A DNA stretch of 35,818 nt from Protofrankia sp. CiP1_Cm_nod1 (GTDB lineage: Bacteria; Actinomycetota; Actinomycetes; Frankiales; Frankiaceae). The notes beneath the pieces are model-generated. The model saw only the letters and a program-made list of their open reading frames with translations. It searched no databases and was not told where the DNA came from. Below are positions 8,256 through 16,613 of this stretch, in pieces. The stretch covers positions 1 to 35,818 of the forward strand of contig NZ_CAKKTM010000459.1 in NCBI RefSeq assembly GCF_920888515.1, read 5' to 3'. Within the stretch, counting starts at the first letter, position 1. Each line of letters opens with the position of its first letter. The translations under genes were made by a program, and so were the position numbers.

Positions 8256-9707
8256 ATGTCCTCTCGGCCTCCCGTTCCCCGACCGAGCACCCCAGGCCCT
8301 GCCGGCTCCCGTATCGCCTCGGGCGGCTTCCGGTGCAGCGGATGCGGTGCGGAGGCCGTCAAGTGGACCGGTCGCTGTCCGCGCTGCCAGGCGTGGGGGA
8401 CGGTCGAGGCACAGGTTCCCCCCGCCCGCACGGCCCACCGGGTCAGCGGCCGCGGCCTGGCGGCGCGGCCCGCCGCGGTGGTCACGGCGCCCGCGCGCCC
8501 GATGCCGGATGTCGACATCACCACGGCCCGCAGCCGTCCGACCGGCGTCACCGAGCTCGACCGGGTGCTCGGCGGCGGGTTCGTGCCCGGGGCGGTCGTC
8601 CTGCTGGCCGGGGAGCCGGGTGTGGGCAAGTCCACGCTGCTGCTTGAGGTCGCCGCCCGTAGCGCCACCTCCGGCGCGCGGGCGCTGGTGGTCACCGGTG
8701 AGGAGTCGGCCGCGCAGGTGCGGCTGCGGGCGGGCCGCACCGGGGCGGTGCACCCGGAGCTGTGGATAGCCGCCGAGACCGACCTGGAAGCCCTTCTCAC
8801 CCACGTCGACGAAGTTCGCCCTGAACTGCTGGTCGTCGACTCGGTACAGACCATCACCACCGCCGCGGCGGAAGGCGCCGCCGGCGGGGTCACCCAGGTC
8901 CGTGAGGTGACCGCGGCGCTGATCCGGGCGGCGAAGGCGCTGGACATGGCCACCGTCATCGTCGGCCACGTGACCAAGGACGGCACCGTTGCCGGGCCTC
9001 GCCTGCTCGAGCACCTCGTGGACGTCGTCCTGCACTTCGAGGGCGAGCGCCACTCGTCCCTGCGCCTGGTCCGGGCGAGCAAGAACCGTTTCGGCCCGTC
9101 CGACGAGGTCGGCTGTTTCGAGATGGGCGACGGCGGCATCCGCGGGGTCGCCGACCCCAGCGGGCTGTTCCTGTCCCGCTGGCACGACGGCGGGCCGATG
9201 GACGGTGTGGCGGGTACCTGCGTGACGGTCACGGTCGAGGGCCGCCGGCCGCTGGTGGCCGAGGTGCAGGCGCTGGTGGCGAGCTCGGCCGCGGCCGTGC
9301 CGCGCCGGGCGGTCTCCGGGCTGGACTCGGCGCGGGTCGCGATGATCCTCGCCGTCGTGGAACGCCGTGGCCGCGTCCAGCTGGGGAAGTCGGACGTCTA
9401 CGCGGCGACCGTCGGCGGTGTCCGGCTCGCCGAGCCGGCCGCCGACCTGGCGATCGCGCTGGCCACGATCAGCAGTGTCGAGGACCGCCCCATCCCCGGG
9501 GACCTGATAGCGGTCGGCGAGGTCGGCCTGGCCGGTGAGGTCCGCTCGGTGGGCGCGGTCCGCCGGCGCCTGACCGCGGCCTTCAGGCTCGGCTTCCGGC
9601 GGGCGCTGGTACCCCCGGACGCCGGCCCGGCACCCGAGTACATGACGACGATCGAGGTTTCCGACCTGGGCCAGGCGATACGGCACATGTACGGCGCGAG
9701 CGAATGA
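8256..9707 (+). CDS. radA: DNA repair protein RadA
   Basis: A RecA-like ATPase that promotes branch migration of recombination intermediates. 483 residues from ATG 8256. Domains in order: a four-Cys zinc finger (CSGCG and CPRC, about residues 26-45); a RecA-type ATPase with Walker A GEPGVGKST (Lys about 125) and a Walker B-like LLVVDSV; the RadA-specific KNRFG motif (276-280); and a C-terminal Lon-protease-like domain. A TTG at 8226 in the same frame is less likely, because a TACGGT box 7 nt before the ATG suggests a leaderless transcript. It precedes disA on the same strand with a 108-nt gap, an arrangement shared with M. tuberculosis. Confidence 0.97.
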   Translation: MSSRPPVPRPSTPGPAGSRIASGGFRCSGCGAEAVKWTGRCPRCQAWGTVEAQVPPARTAHRVSGRGLAARPAAVVTAPARPMPDVDITTARSRPTGVTELDRVLGGGFVPGAVVLLAGEPGVGKSTLLLEVAARSATSGARALVVTGEESAAQVRLRAGRTGAVHPELWIAAETDLEALLTHVDEVRPELLVVDSVQTITTAAAEGAAGGVTQVREVTAALIRAAKALDMATVIVGHVTKDGTVAGPRLLEHLVDVVLHFEGERHSSLRLVRASKNRFGPSDEVGCFEMGDGGIRGVADPSGLFLSRWHDGGPMDGVAGTCVTVTVEGRRPLVAEVQALVASSAAAVPRRAVSGLDSARVAMILAVVERRGRVQLGKSDVYAATVGGVRLAEPAADLAIALATISSVEDRPIPGDLIAVGEVGLAGEVRSVGAVRRRLTAAFRLGFRRALVPPDAGPAPEYMTTIEVSDLGQAIRHMYGASE

Positions 9708-9717
9708 AAAGCACATT

Positions 9718-9731
9718 CGGTGAAAACACCG
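9718..9731. other. Small hairpin after radA
   Basis: CGGTG-AAAA-CACCG forms a 5-bp stem with a tetraloop 10 nt after the radA stop. There is no T tract, so it may only be a weak attenuator or 3'-end stabiliser between radA and disA. Confidence 0.35.
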
Positions 9732-9815
9732 CTACAACAACGCAGGAGCGGCATGGCAAAGCAGCCGGCCCGATACCATGACCAGGGCGGGACACCCCGA
9801 CACAGAGGGAGCCAG

Positions 9816-10895
9816 ATGGCAGGATCACCCGGGGATGACACCTTCCGGGCGACACTGGCCACTGTCGCCCCCGGTACCCCTTTCCGGGACGGGCTCGAGC
9901 GCATCCTGCGCGGCCACACCGGTGCCCTGATCGTACTTGGTCACGACAAGGCGGTCGAAGGCATCTGCACGGGCGGTTTCGAGCTGGACGTCGAGTTCTC
10001 CGCCACCCGGCTGCGGGAACTGGCGAAGATGGACGGCGCGATCGTCCTGTCGTCCGATCTCCAGCGGATCGTGCGCGCGGCCGTCCACCTGGTGCCCGAC
10101 CCGACGATCTTCACTGAGGAGTACGGCACCCGGCACCGCACCGCCGAACGGGTCGCCAAGCAGAGCGGGTACCCGGTGATCTCGGTCAGCCAGTCGATGC
10201 GCATCATCGCGCTGTACGTGGCGGGCCGGCGTTACGTCCTCGACGAGTCGGCCGCGATCCTGTCCCGGGCCAACCAGGCGCTGGCCACGCTTGAGCGTTA
10301 CAAGATGCGGCTGGACGAGGTCGCCGGCACACTCTCCGCGCTCGAGATCGAAGATTTGGTCACCGTTCGTGACGCGATATCGGTCAGCCAGCGCCTGGAG
10401 ATGGTCCGCCGCATCGCCGACGAGATCGAGGGCTACGTCGTCGAACTGGGAACCGACGGCCGGCTGCTCTCCCTCCAGCTCGAGGAGCTGATGGCGGGGG
10501 TCGAGACCGAGCGAGAACTCACCGTCCGTGACTATCTGCCCTCCGGTGGCAAGGTCGGTACCGCCGCCGAGGTGCTGGCGCAGCTGTCCGCGATGTCGTC
10601 GACGGAGCTGCTGGACCTGACCGTGCTCGCCCGCGCGCTGGGCTTCCCCGGCGGCGCGGACGTGCTCGACAGCCAGGTCAGCCCCCGTGGCTACCGCATG
10701 CTGGCCAAGGTGCCCCGGCTGCCGCGGCTGGTGGTGGACAGGCTCGTCGACCACTTCAGCACCCTGCAGAAGCTGCTGGCCGCCGGCGTGGACGACCTGC
10801 AGGCGGTCGAGGGCGTCGGCGAGGCGCGCGCGCGGGCCGTCCGCGAAGGGCTCTCCCGTCTCGCCGAATCCAGCATCCTCGAACGCTACGTGTAA
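9816..10895 (+). CDS. disA: Diadenylate cyclase DisA (DNA integrity scanning)
   Basis: Makes c-di-AMP from two ATP and scans DNA for branched structures. 359 residues from ATG 9816, preferred because GAGGGAG lies 4 nt upstream; this matches the family length, whereas a frame start at 9720 would add 32 unrelated residues. The DAC domain carries the catalytic DGA (73-75, in [10 protein letters not shown]) and RHR (106-108, in GTRHRTAE). A helical linker follows, then a C-terminal helix-hairpin-helix DNA-binding domain ([16 protein letters not shown]). Neighbour radA is functionally linked: RadA is reported to modulate DisA activity in bacilli and mycobacteria. The last four codons and stop are repeated downstream. 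Confidence 0.97.
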   Translation: MAGSPGDDTFRATLATVAPGTPFRDGLERILRGHTGALIVLGHDKAVEGICTGGFELDVEFSATRLRELAKMDGAIVLSSDLQRIVRAAVHLVPDPTIFTEEYGTRHRTAERVAKQSGYPVISVSQSMRIIALYVAGRRYVLDESAAILSRANQALATLERYKMRLDEVAGTLSALEIEDLVTVRDAISVSQRLEMVRRIADEIEGYVVELGTDGRLLSLQLEELMAGVETERELTVRDYLPSGGKVGTAAEVLAQLSAMSSTELLDLTVLARALGFPGGADVLDSQVSPRGYRMLAKVPRLPRLVVDRLVDHFSTLQKLLAAGVDDLQAVEGVGEARARAVREGLSRLAESSILERYV

Positions 10896-10934
10896 CCAGA
10901 ACGCTACGTATAACCGGAACGCTACGTGCGACCG
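10881..10934. repeat. Three 18-nt tandem copies of the disA 3' end
   Basis: Copies start at 10881, 10899 and 10917. The common core is GAACGCTACGT followed by a TAACC-like end. The first copy encodes the DisA C-terminus ERYV and its TAA stop; copies two and three lie beyond the stop. Differences are a few single bases. Confidence 0.95.
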
Positions 10935-10945
10935 CCGCACCGCGG

Positions 10946-12001
10946 GTGGAGCCGCCGCAGGCCCTGATCCGCCCGGCCGACAGCCGTGCCAGGATGGCGG
11001 AGATGGCATCCACCGCGCCCGATCAGGCCAGCCCGGCCCCGGTGGCGGCCTCGGCCGCCGTGGCTTGCGATCCCGCGGCCGCTCCAACCGCCGGGGCCGG
11101 CCCGCGGGCCGTGCCGACGTTCGCCGATGCCGTCCTCGGCTGGTACGCGGCCCATGCCCGTGACCTCCCCTGGCGGCACCCGGACGCGGGCCCCTGGGCG
11201 GTTCTCGTCAGCGAGATCATGCTGCAGCAGACGCCGGTGAACCGGGTGCTGCCAGCATGGTGGGCCTGGCTGGACCGCTGGCCGGCCCCCTCCGCGCTCG
11301 CCGCGGAGCCGGCCGGCGAGGCCGTCCGCATGTGGGGACGCCTGGGCTACCCGCGCCGGGCGCTGCGGCTGCACCAGGCCGCGGTGGCCATCACCGAGAA
11401 GTATCACGGCTCGGTTCCCGACGACCTGGAGGATCTGCTGCGGCTGCCGGGGGTGGGGACGTACACCGCCAGGGCGGTCGCCGCGTTCGCCTTCCGCCAG
11501 CGCCATGCGGTGATCGATGTCAACGTCCGGCGGCTCGTCGGCCGGGCCGTCGAAGGCCGCGACGACCAGCGGAGCGCGGTGTCACGCCGGGATCTGGAGC
11601 TGGTCGAGTCCCTGCTGCCCCCGGACGCCGAAACCGCGGCCCGGGCCAGTGCCGCGTTCATGGAGCTCGGCGCGCTGATCTGCGTCGCACGCACCCCGCG
11701 CTGCGCCGCCTGCCCGCTGCGGCCGGAGTGCGCCTGGCAGCGAGCGGGCAGCCCGGCCGCCACCGGTCCGGCCCGGCGTGCGCAGAGCTACGCCGGGACC
11801 GACCGGCAGGTGCGCGGAAAGCTGCTCGCGGTGCTGCGCGAGTCACCCACCCCGGTGCCCCAGGACGCCCTCGACGCGGTGTGGGACGAGCCGGTGCAGC
11901 GCGGCCGCGCGCTACGCGGCCTGCTCGACGACGGCCTCGCCGTCACGGTCGCGCCCGGCGTGTACGCCCTGCCCGGCGAACACTCCTGGCCCGGCGCGTA
12001 G
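10946..12001 (+). CDS. mutY: A/G-specific adenine DNA glycosylase
   Basis: Removes adenine mispaired with 8-oxoguanine. The catalytic Glu is in SEIMLQQTPV (E90 from this start), helix-hairpin-helix LPGVGTYTARAV follows, and the catalytic Asp is in IDVNVRR (D191). The E-to-D distance of 101 residues equals that of E. coli MutY (E37, D138). The four [4Fe-4S] cysteines have the canonical C-x6-C-x2-C-x5-C spacing. The C-terminal domain after about residue 280 is short and shows no clear MutT-like 8-oxoG recognition domain. The start is uncertain: GTG 10946, ATG 10994 and ATG 11003 all keep the catalytic core. It follows disA; the two genes between disA and mutY in M. tuberculosis are absent here. 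Confidence 0.95.
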   Translation: MEPPQALIRPADSRARMAEMASTAPDQASPAPVAASAAVACDPAAAPTAGAGPRAVPTFADAVLGWYAAHARDLPWRHPDAGPWAVLVSEIMLQQTPVNRVLPAWWAWLDRWPAPSALAAEPAGEAVRMWGRLGYPRRALRLHQAAVAITEKYHGSVPDDLEDLLRLPGVGTYTARAVAAFAFRQRHAVIDVNVRRLVGRAVEGRDDQRSAVSRRDLELVESLLPPDAETAARASAAFMELGALICVARTPRCAACPLRPECAWQRAGSPAATGPARRAQSYAGTDRQVRGKLLAVLRESPTPVPQDALDAVWDEPVQRGRALRGLLDDGLAVTVAPGVYALPGEHSWPGA

Positions 12002-12076
12002 GACCTCCACCCGACCTGCTTGCGGACGGACGCCGGTCATGGCCCGGGGCCCCGGGCCCGGCGATCCCGCCGGTAT

Positions 12077-12090
12077 TTGCTATAAAGCAA
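12077..12090. promoter_or_regulatory. Inverted repeat in the A+T-richer mutY downstream region
   Basis: TTGCT-ATAA-AGCAA is a 5-bp inverted repeat about 75 nt after mutY. It lies in a locally A+T-rich stretch (12070-12200) upstream of the next small gene. It may act as a terminator stem or an operator. Confidence 0.35.
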
Positions 12091-12253
12091 GGGAAGGTTT
12101 CGCAAGCAGCCGGCGGCAAACTGGCCGACCAGAAGTAAATGGTACCGATGAGCGTAATTCGTAAGTGGCTTGAATTGCTCGGAAAAAGGACCACACAGTT
12201 GGCCGCGAACACATCGGGCCGGATTGCTAACTTCGCATCGAGGAGGCCCGAAC

Positions 12254-12538
12254 ATGGACACCTACGGCGACCCTGTTCCCGAACCCCGAGGCATGCCCGC
12301 CCCGACGCCGGCCTCGCTCGCCGAGGTGGTGACGGTACGGCGCGGCCCACTGGTCGACCACGAGCTCGTTCTCACCACCGGAGCGACCGCGTCCGACGTG
12401 ACGTCCGCGATGATTCTGGTGCCACCGCAGGCAGCGCTGGTGAGCTTCCACGGCGACGTCGACCTGTCACTGGTCTTCCGGGAGACTCCCCGGGGCCGTG
12501 GCGACGGCCCCGACGACCTGGCCAGGCCGTCCATGTAG
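12254..12538 (+). CDS. Small protein of unknown function
   Basis: 94 residues from ATG 12254, with GAGGAGG 7 nt upstream, one of the best ribosome-binding sites in the window. After a short Pro-rich head the sequence reads as one compact alternating domain (LAEVVTVRRGPLVDHELVLTTG, then MILVPPQAALVSFHGDVDLSLVF) with no Cys, membrane segment or known motif. It lies between mutY and proS, 80 nt before the proS start and on the same strand, so the two may share a transcript. I do not recognise the family; the strong ribosome-binding site and GC-biased third positions support a real gene. Confidence 0.65.
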   Translation: MDTYGDPVPEPRGMPAPTPASLAEVVTVRRGPLVDHELVLTTGATASDVTSAMILVPPQAALVSFHGDVDLSLVFRETPRGRGDGPDDLARPSM

Positions 12539-12606
12539 GGCGTGCGGGCCGTGAAGGAAGGCCACATCGCCTCCGGGCGGGTGGGCCGCACGGGACAGCC
12601 AGGCAA

Positions 12607-12612
12607 TATCGT
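12607..12612 (+). promoter_or_regulatory. Candidate -10 of leaderless proS
   Basis: TATCGT (or the overlapping CAATAT at 12604-12609) lies 6-9 nt before GTG 12619, and no Shine-Dalgarno precedes the start. Confidence 0.35.
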
Positions 12613-12618
12613 GGGCGG

Positions 12619-14022
12619 GTGGCCATACTCTCTCCCCGCGGCGAGGACTTCCCTCGCTGGTATCAGGACGTGCTCGCCAAAGCCGAACTGGCCGACAACG
12701 GCCCCGTCCGGGGAACCATGGTCATCCGACCGTACGGCTACGCGATCTGGGAGCGGATGCAGGCCGACGTGGACGCCCGGATCAAGGCGACCGGGGCGGT
12801 CAACGCCTACTTCCCGCTGTTCATCCCGGAAAGCTACCTGCGCCGGGAGGCCCAGCACGTCGAGGGCTTCAGCCCGGAGCTCGCGGTCGTCACCCACGGC
12901 GGCGGCAAGGAGCTGGAAGAGCCGGTGGTGGTCCGCCCGACCAGCGAGACCGTGATCGGCGAGTACATGGCGAAGTGGACGCAGAGCTACCGCGACCTGC
13001 CGCTGCTGCTCAACCAGTGGGCGAACGTGGTGCGTTGGGAACTGCGCCCCCGGCTGTTCCTGCGCACCAGCGAGTTCCTCTGGCAGGAGGGGCACACCGC
13101 GCACGTCGACCAGGTGGACGCTGCCGCCTACGCCCGCCGCATCCACCTCGAGGTCTACCGGGAGTTCATGACCTCGGTGCTCGCGCTGCCCGTCCTCGTC
13201 GGCCGCAAGACGGCGAAGGAGCGCTTCGCCGGCGCCATCAACACCCTCACCCTCGAGGCGATGATGGGCGACGGCAAGGCGTTGCAGATGGCGACCAGCC
13301 ACGAGCTCGGGCAGAATTTCGCCCGCGCCTTCGACATCGGCTTCCTGGGCGCCGACGGCCAGCGGCACCTGGCATGGACGACGTCGTGGGGCTCGTCGAC
13401 CCGCATGATCGGCGGTCTGATCATGGCGCATGGTGACGACAACGGGCTGCGGATACCCCCGCGGCTGGCGCCCGTCCAGGTAGTAGCGCTGCCTGTGAGG
13501 GACGACGCGGCGGTCCTCGAGCGGGCCTCCCGGATCATCGAGGGGCTGCGGGCCGCCGGTCTGCGCGTCCAGCTCGATGCCCGGCCCGGCCTGTCGTTCG
13601 GCCGGCGGGTCACCGACGCCGAGCTCAAGGGCATCCCGGTGCGCGTCGAACTCGGCCCGCGCGACCTTGCCGCCGGCAGCGTCACGCTGGCCCGCCGCGA
13701 CACCTCGGAAAAGATCAACATACCGCTCGACGACGTGCTGGCCCGGGTGCCCGCGCTGCTGGACGACGTCCAGCGGAACATGTACGACACGGCCCTGGCC
13801 GCCCGTGACGCCCGCACCCGCGACGTGGCGGACCTCGCCGAGGCGGCCGAGGCGGCGTCGGTGGGCTTCGCCCGCCTGCCGTGGGCCGCCGTCGGTGACG
13901 GCGGTGAGGCCAGGCTCGCCGAGGAGTCGTTGACCGTCCGCTGCATCCAGCGGCCGGACGGCACGCTCCCGGACAGCGCGGACGAGCCCGGCCTGGTCTG
14001 CATCGTCGCCCGCGCCTACTGA
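12619..14022 (+). CDS. proS: Prolyl-tRNA synthetase, archaeal/eukaryote-like (type 3)
   Basis: Charges tRNA-Pro. 467 residues from GTG 12619. The same frame is open back to 12139, but that stretch does not look like ProS and overlaps the small gene at 12254. Class II signatures are present: MVIRPYGYAIWERMQ (motif 1 region), PTSETVIGEYM with FLRTSEFLWQEGHTAH (motif 2), and TTSWGSSTRMIGGL with GLRIPPRLAP (motif 3). The anticodon-binding domain starts near VQVVALPV, and a C-terminal extension ends in a Tyr, as in type 3 enzymes. The large editing domain (INS) of bacterial ProS is absent. Most actinobacteria I know of use the longer bacterial type, so a second ProS or replacement is worth noting. 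A tRNA-Pro gene lies at 26219. Confidence 0.95.
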   Translation: MAILSPRGEDFPRWYQDVLAKAELADNGPVRGTMVIRPYGYAIWERMQADVDARIKATGAVNAYFPLFIPESYLRREAQHVEGFSPELAVVTHGGGKELEEPVVVRPTSETVIGEYMAKWTQSYRDLPLLLNQWANVVRWELRPRLFLRTSEFLWQEGHTAHVDQVDAAAYARRIHLEVYREFMTSVLALPVLVGRKTAKERFAGAINTLTLEAMMGDGKALQMATSHELGQNFARAFDIGFLGADGQRHLAWTTSWGSSTRMIGGLIMAHGDDNGLRIPPRLAPVQVVALPVRDDAAVLERASRIIEGLRAAGLRVQLDARPGLSFGRRVTDAELKGIPVRVELGPRDLAAGSVTLARRDTSEKINIPLDDVLARVPALLDDVQRNMYDTALAARDARTRDVADLAEAAEAASVGFARLPWAAVGDGGEARLAEESLTVRCIQRPDGTLPDSADEPGLVCIVARAY

Positions 14023-14205
14023 TCGGGCCCCGCGCCGGTTAGCCCTGCCGTCCCCGGGTATTTCCAAGATCGGGCCTGTGACGCCCGACCGCCGGCACGG
14101 CCACGCTGACACGTGGCTCCCGCCCGAGCGGACTCCGCTCCGAGCGGGAACTGCCGTGCTGTCGCACGCACGGCCGTGAGCATCGAGGAGAACGGGAGCA
14201 GGCTC

Positions 14206-14730
14206 ATGGGCGAGAATCCGGACAAGATCAGAACGGACATCGAAATGACCCGGTCCCGGCTCGCCGAAGAACTCGGCCTGCTGTCGGAACGGGTAAGTCC
14301 GGGCCGGGTGGCGGGACGAACCGCGCAGGATGCCCGTGTCGCCGTGACCCACGCGCGGGAACGGGTGGTCAGCGGCACGGCCGACGCCCGTACCCGGCTC
14401 GCCGGATACGCGGGCGAACTCGGGCCCAAGGTGTCGACAACGGCCCACCGGGCATCGGTGACGGCGCACAGGGCTTCGGCCGGCGCGTACCGGGCCGGGC
14501 AGACCGCGGACGAACTGGTGCACCGGGCCGGCCAGAACCCGCGGGTCGCCGCGGGCACCAGAAAAATCCGGGAATCCACGGGCCAGGTGGTACGGACAAC
14601 GCGCGACCGGGCCGCGGGCAATCCCGGTGCCGCCCGGGCCGTGGCGGCCGGTGCGGCCGGTATGGCGGTGACCGGCGCGGTCGTCCTCACCGTCATGCGG
14701 TGGCGTCGCCATCGGAACTGGTACGGATAA
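14206..14730 (+). CDS. DUF3618 family membrane-tethered protein
   Basis: 174 residues from ATG 14206; GGGAG lies 7 nt upstream. The N-terminal IRTDIEMTRSRLAEELGLLSERVSP segment is the DUF3618 signature. A long Ala/Arg/Thr-rich helical region with heptad-like spacing follows, then one C-terminal transmembrane segment (about 146-163, AVAAGAAGMAVTGAVVLTVM) and a basic tail. DUF3618 proteins are actinobacterial, often sit with stress-related membrane proteins, and have no known biochemical role. A GTG at 14176 is a possible alternative start. The 3' side carries a 16-nt tandem repeat array. Confidence 0.8.
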   Translation: MGENPDKIRTDIEMTRSRLAEELGLLSERVSPGRVAGRTAQDARVAVTHARERVVSGTADARTRLAGYAGELGPKVSTTAHRASVTAHRASAGAYRAGQTADELVHRAGQNPRVAAGTRKIRESTGQVVRTTRDRAAGNPGAARAVAAGAAGMAVTGAVVLTVMRWRRHRNWYG

Positions 14731-15041
14731 AAGCTCACCTCGGGGCACCGCGCGGCCGGGCACGAACCCGACCAGGCACGAACCCGACCAGGCACGAACC
14801 CGACCAGGCACGAACCCGACCAGGCACGAACGCGACCAGGCACGAACGCGACCAGGCACGAAACGGCCGGGCAGGTGGCCGCATACCCGCTTCGGTCAGA
14901 AGATCGAAGGCGTGTCGACGGCCGCCTGCCCGGCCGGGTTCTCCCGCGTCCTCCGCGTCCCCGGGCCCGCCGTGTTTCCGTGTTTCCGGAATTCCCGGGT
15001 ATCACCGGTATCACGGTCCTGTGGTCCCGGCGCCAACGGCC
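14731..15041. other. Convergent intergenic gap with a repeat array
   Basis: No supported gene. The first 130 nt hold the 16-nt tandem array. The rest is GC-rich sequence between the DUF3618 gene and the convergent GGDEF gene. No T-tailed terminator is visible. Confidence 0.5.
14759..14864. repeat. 16-nt tandem repeat array, six full copies plus a partial
   Basis: The unit GGCACGAACCCGACCA starts at 14759, 14775, 14791, 14807, 14823, 14839 and, truncated, 14855. Copies five and six share one C-to-G change (AACGCG), so they were probably duplicated together. There are no spacers, which excludes CRISPR. It begins 28 nt after the DUF3618 stop. Confidence 0.97.
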
Positions 15042-16613
15042 TCAGGCGGTTGTGGTGCGGATGTCGTGCGTGCTCCGCGCTTCCCGGGTGTCCCGGGTGT
15101 CGGGGGTGTCTCCGGGCCTGTCCTCGGACGGGGCCGTGGCCGATGTGGCGCCGTCCCATACCACGGTGCGGTCCCGTCCCAGCGCCTTGGCTTTGTACAG
15201 GGCCCGGTCCGCCATGCCGACCAGCTCCGCCTGGTCCGAGACATGCGCGGGAAAGGCGCAGGCGCCCACCGACACGGTGGCGGAAAGCGAGGTGTCGGCA
15301 TTCACCGTGATAGGGCTGGCGGCCACCCTGGTCCGCATCCGTTCGGCGACCGTGCTGAGCTCGTCCAGATGGACGTTGGGGGCCAGCAGCGCGAACTCCT
15401 CACCCCCGTAGCGGGCGAGCACGTCACCCGGGCGGGTGGTCCCGCGCAGCCGGACGCTGATCTCGGCGAGCACCCGGTCGCCCGCCGGGTGGCCGTAATG
15501 GTCATTGATCGCCTTGAAATGGTCGACGTCTATGATGAAGAGAGCCAACAGGCCGCCGGTACGGCGTACCCGGGCGAGCTCTATCGGTAGCTCCGCCTCA
15601 AGAAAACGGCGGGTGTACAGGCCGGTCAGCCCGTCGGTGATTGCCAGCCGACGCTGGTCGGAGAGCAGGACCGTCATCCGGGCGATCGTCAACAGGAACA
15701 TCAGGGTCCATGCCACGGCGGTCACCGGAATGTCGTAGGTGATCCCGCGGGCGTACTGCGTGAGCATTGTGGCAGGTGCGGCCAGGGCGGCGCCGAACAG
15801 AACGGCAAGGCGACATCGGCCCAGGCCGACGTCGCCGGCCGGAGCCGGATCGGCGATACGGGCCATTGCCGGATGCAGCGCCGCCGCGCCCAGCGCGAGC
15901 GCCCCGGCGAGCCAGAGCACGTCCAGGATGTTTCCCGGCTGGTAGCTGCCGTTCAGCCGTTGCAGGCCGTACAGCGTGTCCGCCGTCATGACCGCCACAA
16001 GGTTTCCCATGAGAAGGAAGAAGGCCGATGACTGGCGGCCGGATCCGAGAAGCAGCCTGAGCCCGATCGCGAACAGGACGAGATCCAGCGCCGGGTGCCC
16101 GAGCAACAGGACGGCATCACCCAGCCGGCCGGGGCCGCCGCGGACATAGGGCCCGACAAGATAGACCCACTCCAGCATGATCACAGCGATCGCGAGCGTT
16201 CCGGCGTCCAGCAGGCCAGGCAGGTCACGCCCGGGGGCGCGGTACCGGACGAACAGCACCAGGCCCGTCACGGCGAAGGGGTAACGAAGCAGGAAGAAGG
16301 CATCGGAGACGGTCCGGAAAGCCGTGGCGCCGAGCACGTCGTAGAACAGGCAGTGGGCCATGACGGCGGTCACGTACGCGACCTGGCCGGCCCCCAGCAG
16401 CAGCCAGGGCAGCCGCGGCGCGGGGCCGGACCGGGCGACACCGACGAAGAACGCCGCCACCGACGACACGCCGATCAGGCAGTAGAGCGCCATCCGCCCC
16501 GTATCGCGGACGGGTGTCAGCCGGGATCCGATCACGAGGGCGGCGCCGGCCGTCAGGTAGAGCAGCCACGGCCGGCCGACGGCCTGGCCGGAATCCGCCC
16601 GTCCCCGCCCCAT
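15042..16613 (-). CDS. Membrane diguanylate cyclase (GGDEF domain)
   Basis: Makes c-di-GMP from two GTP. 523 residues. The N-terminal 300 residues contain about eight to ten hydrophobic segments (for example WLLYLTAGAALVIGS, LAIAVIMLEWVYLV), a membrane sensor of unknown ligand. The GGDEF domain runs from about residue 335 (RRLAITDGLTGLYTRRFLEAEL). The active-site motif is GGEEF (403-407), a functional variant, and the product-inhibition I-site RPGD is at 394-397, five residues before it, so feedback inhibition is expected. No EAL domain. The C-terminal tail is low-complexity with DTRDTRE repeats. The ATG at 16613 overlaps the stop of a small upstream ORF (TGATG), implying possible translational coupling. 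Confidence 0.93.
   Translation of the reverse strand: MGRGRADSGQAVGRPWLLYLTAGAALVIGSRLTPVRDTGRMALYCLIGVSSVAAFFVGVARSGPAPRLPWLLLGAGQVAYVTAVMAHCLFYDVLGATAFRTVSDAFFLLRYPFAVTGLVLFVRYRAPGRDLPGLLDAGTLAIAVIMLEWVYLVGPYVRGGPGRLGDAVLLLGHPALDLVLFAIGLRLLLGSGRQSSAFFLLMGNLVAVMTADTLYGLQRLNGSYQPGNILDVLWLAGALALGAAALHPAMARIADPAPAGDVGLGRCRLAVLFGAALAAPATMLTQYARGITYDIPVTAVAWTLMFLLTIARMTVLLSDQRRLAITDGLTGLYTRRFLEAELPIELARVRRTGGLLALFIIDVDHFKAINDHYGHPAGDRVLAEISVRLRGTTRPGDVLARYGGEEFALLAPNVHLDELSTVAERMRTRVAASPITVNADTSLSATVSVGACAFPAHVSDQAELVGMADRALYKAKALGRDRTVVWDGATSATAPSEDRPGDTPDTRDTREARSTHDIRTTTA

Noticed and set aside
9708-9815. c-di-AMP (ydaO-type) riboswitch near disA
   Set aside because: The radA-disA gap is only 108 nt with one 5-bp hairpin; it is too short and lacks the expected architecture.
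12002-12253. T-box leader upstream of the small gene and proS
   Set aside because: No T-box consensus or terminator/antiterminator pair is visible, and the small gene intervenes.
12139-12618. Upstream extension of proS by 160 codons
   Set aside because: The extension is Arg-rich, overlaps the better-supported small gene at 12254, and has no similarity to ProS; the family N-terminus fits GTG 12619.
14759-14864. CRISPR array
   Set aside because: Repeats are directly adjacent with no spacers, units are only 16 nt and no cas genes are present.
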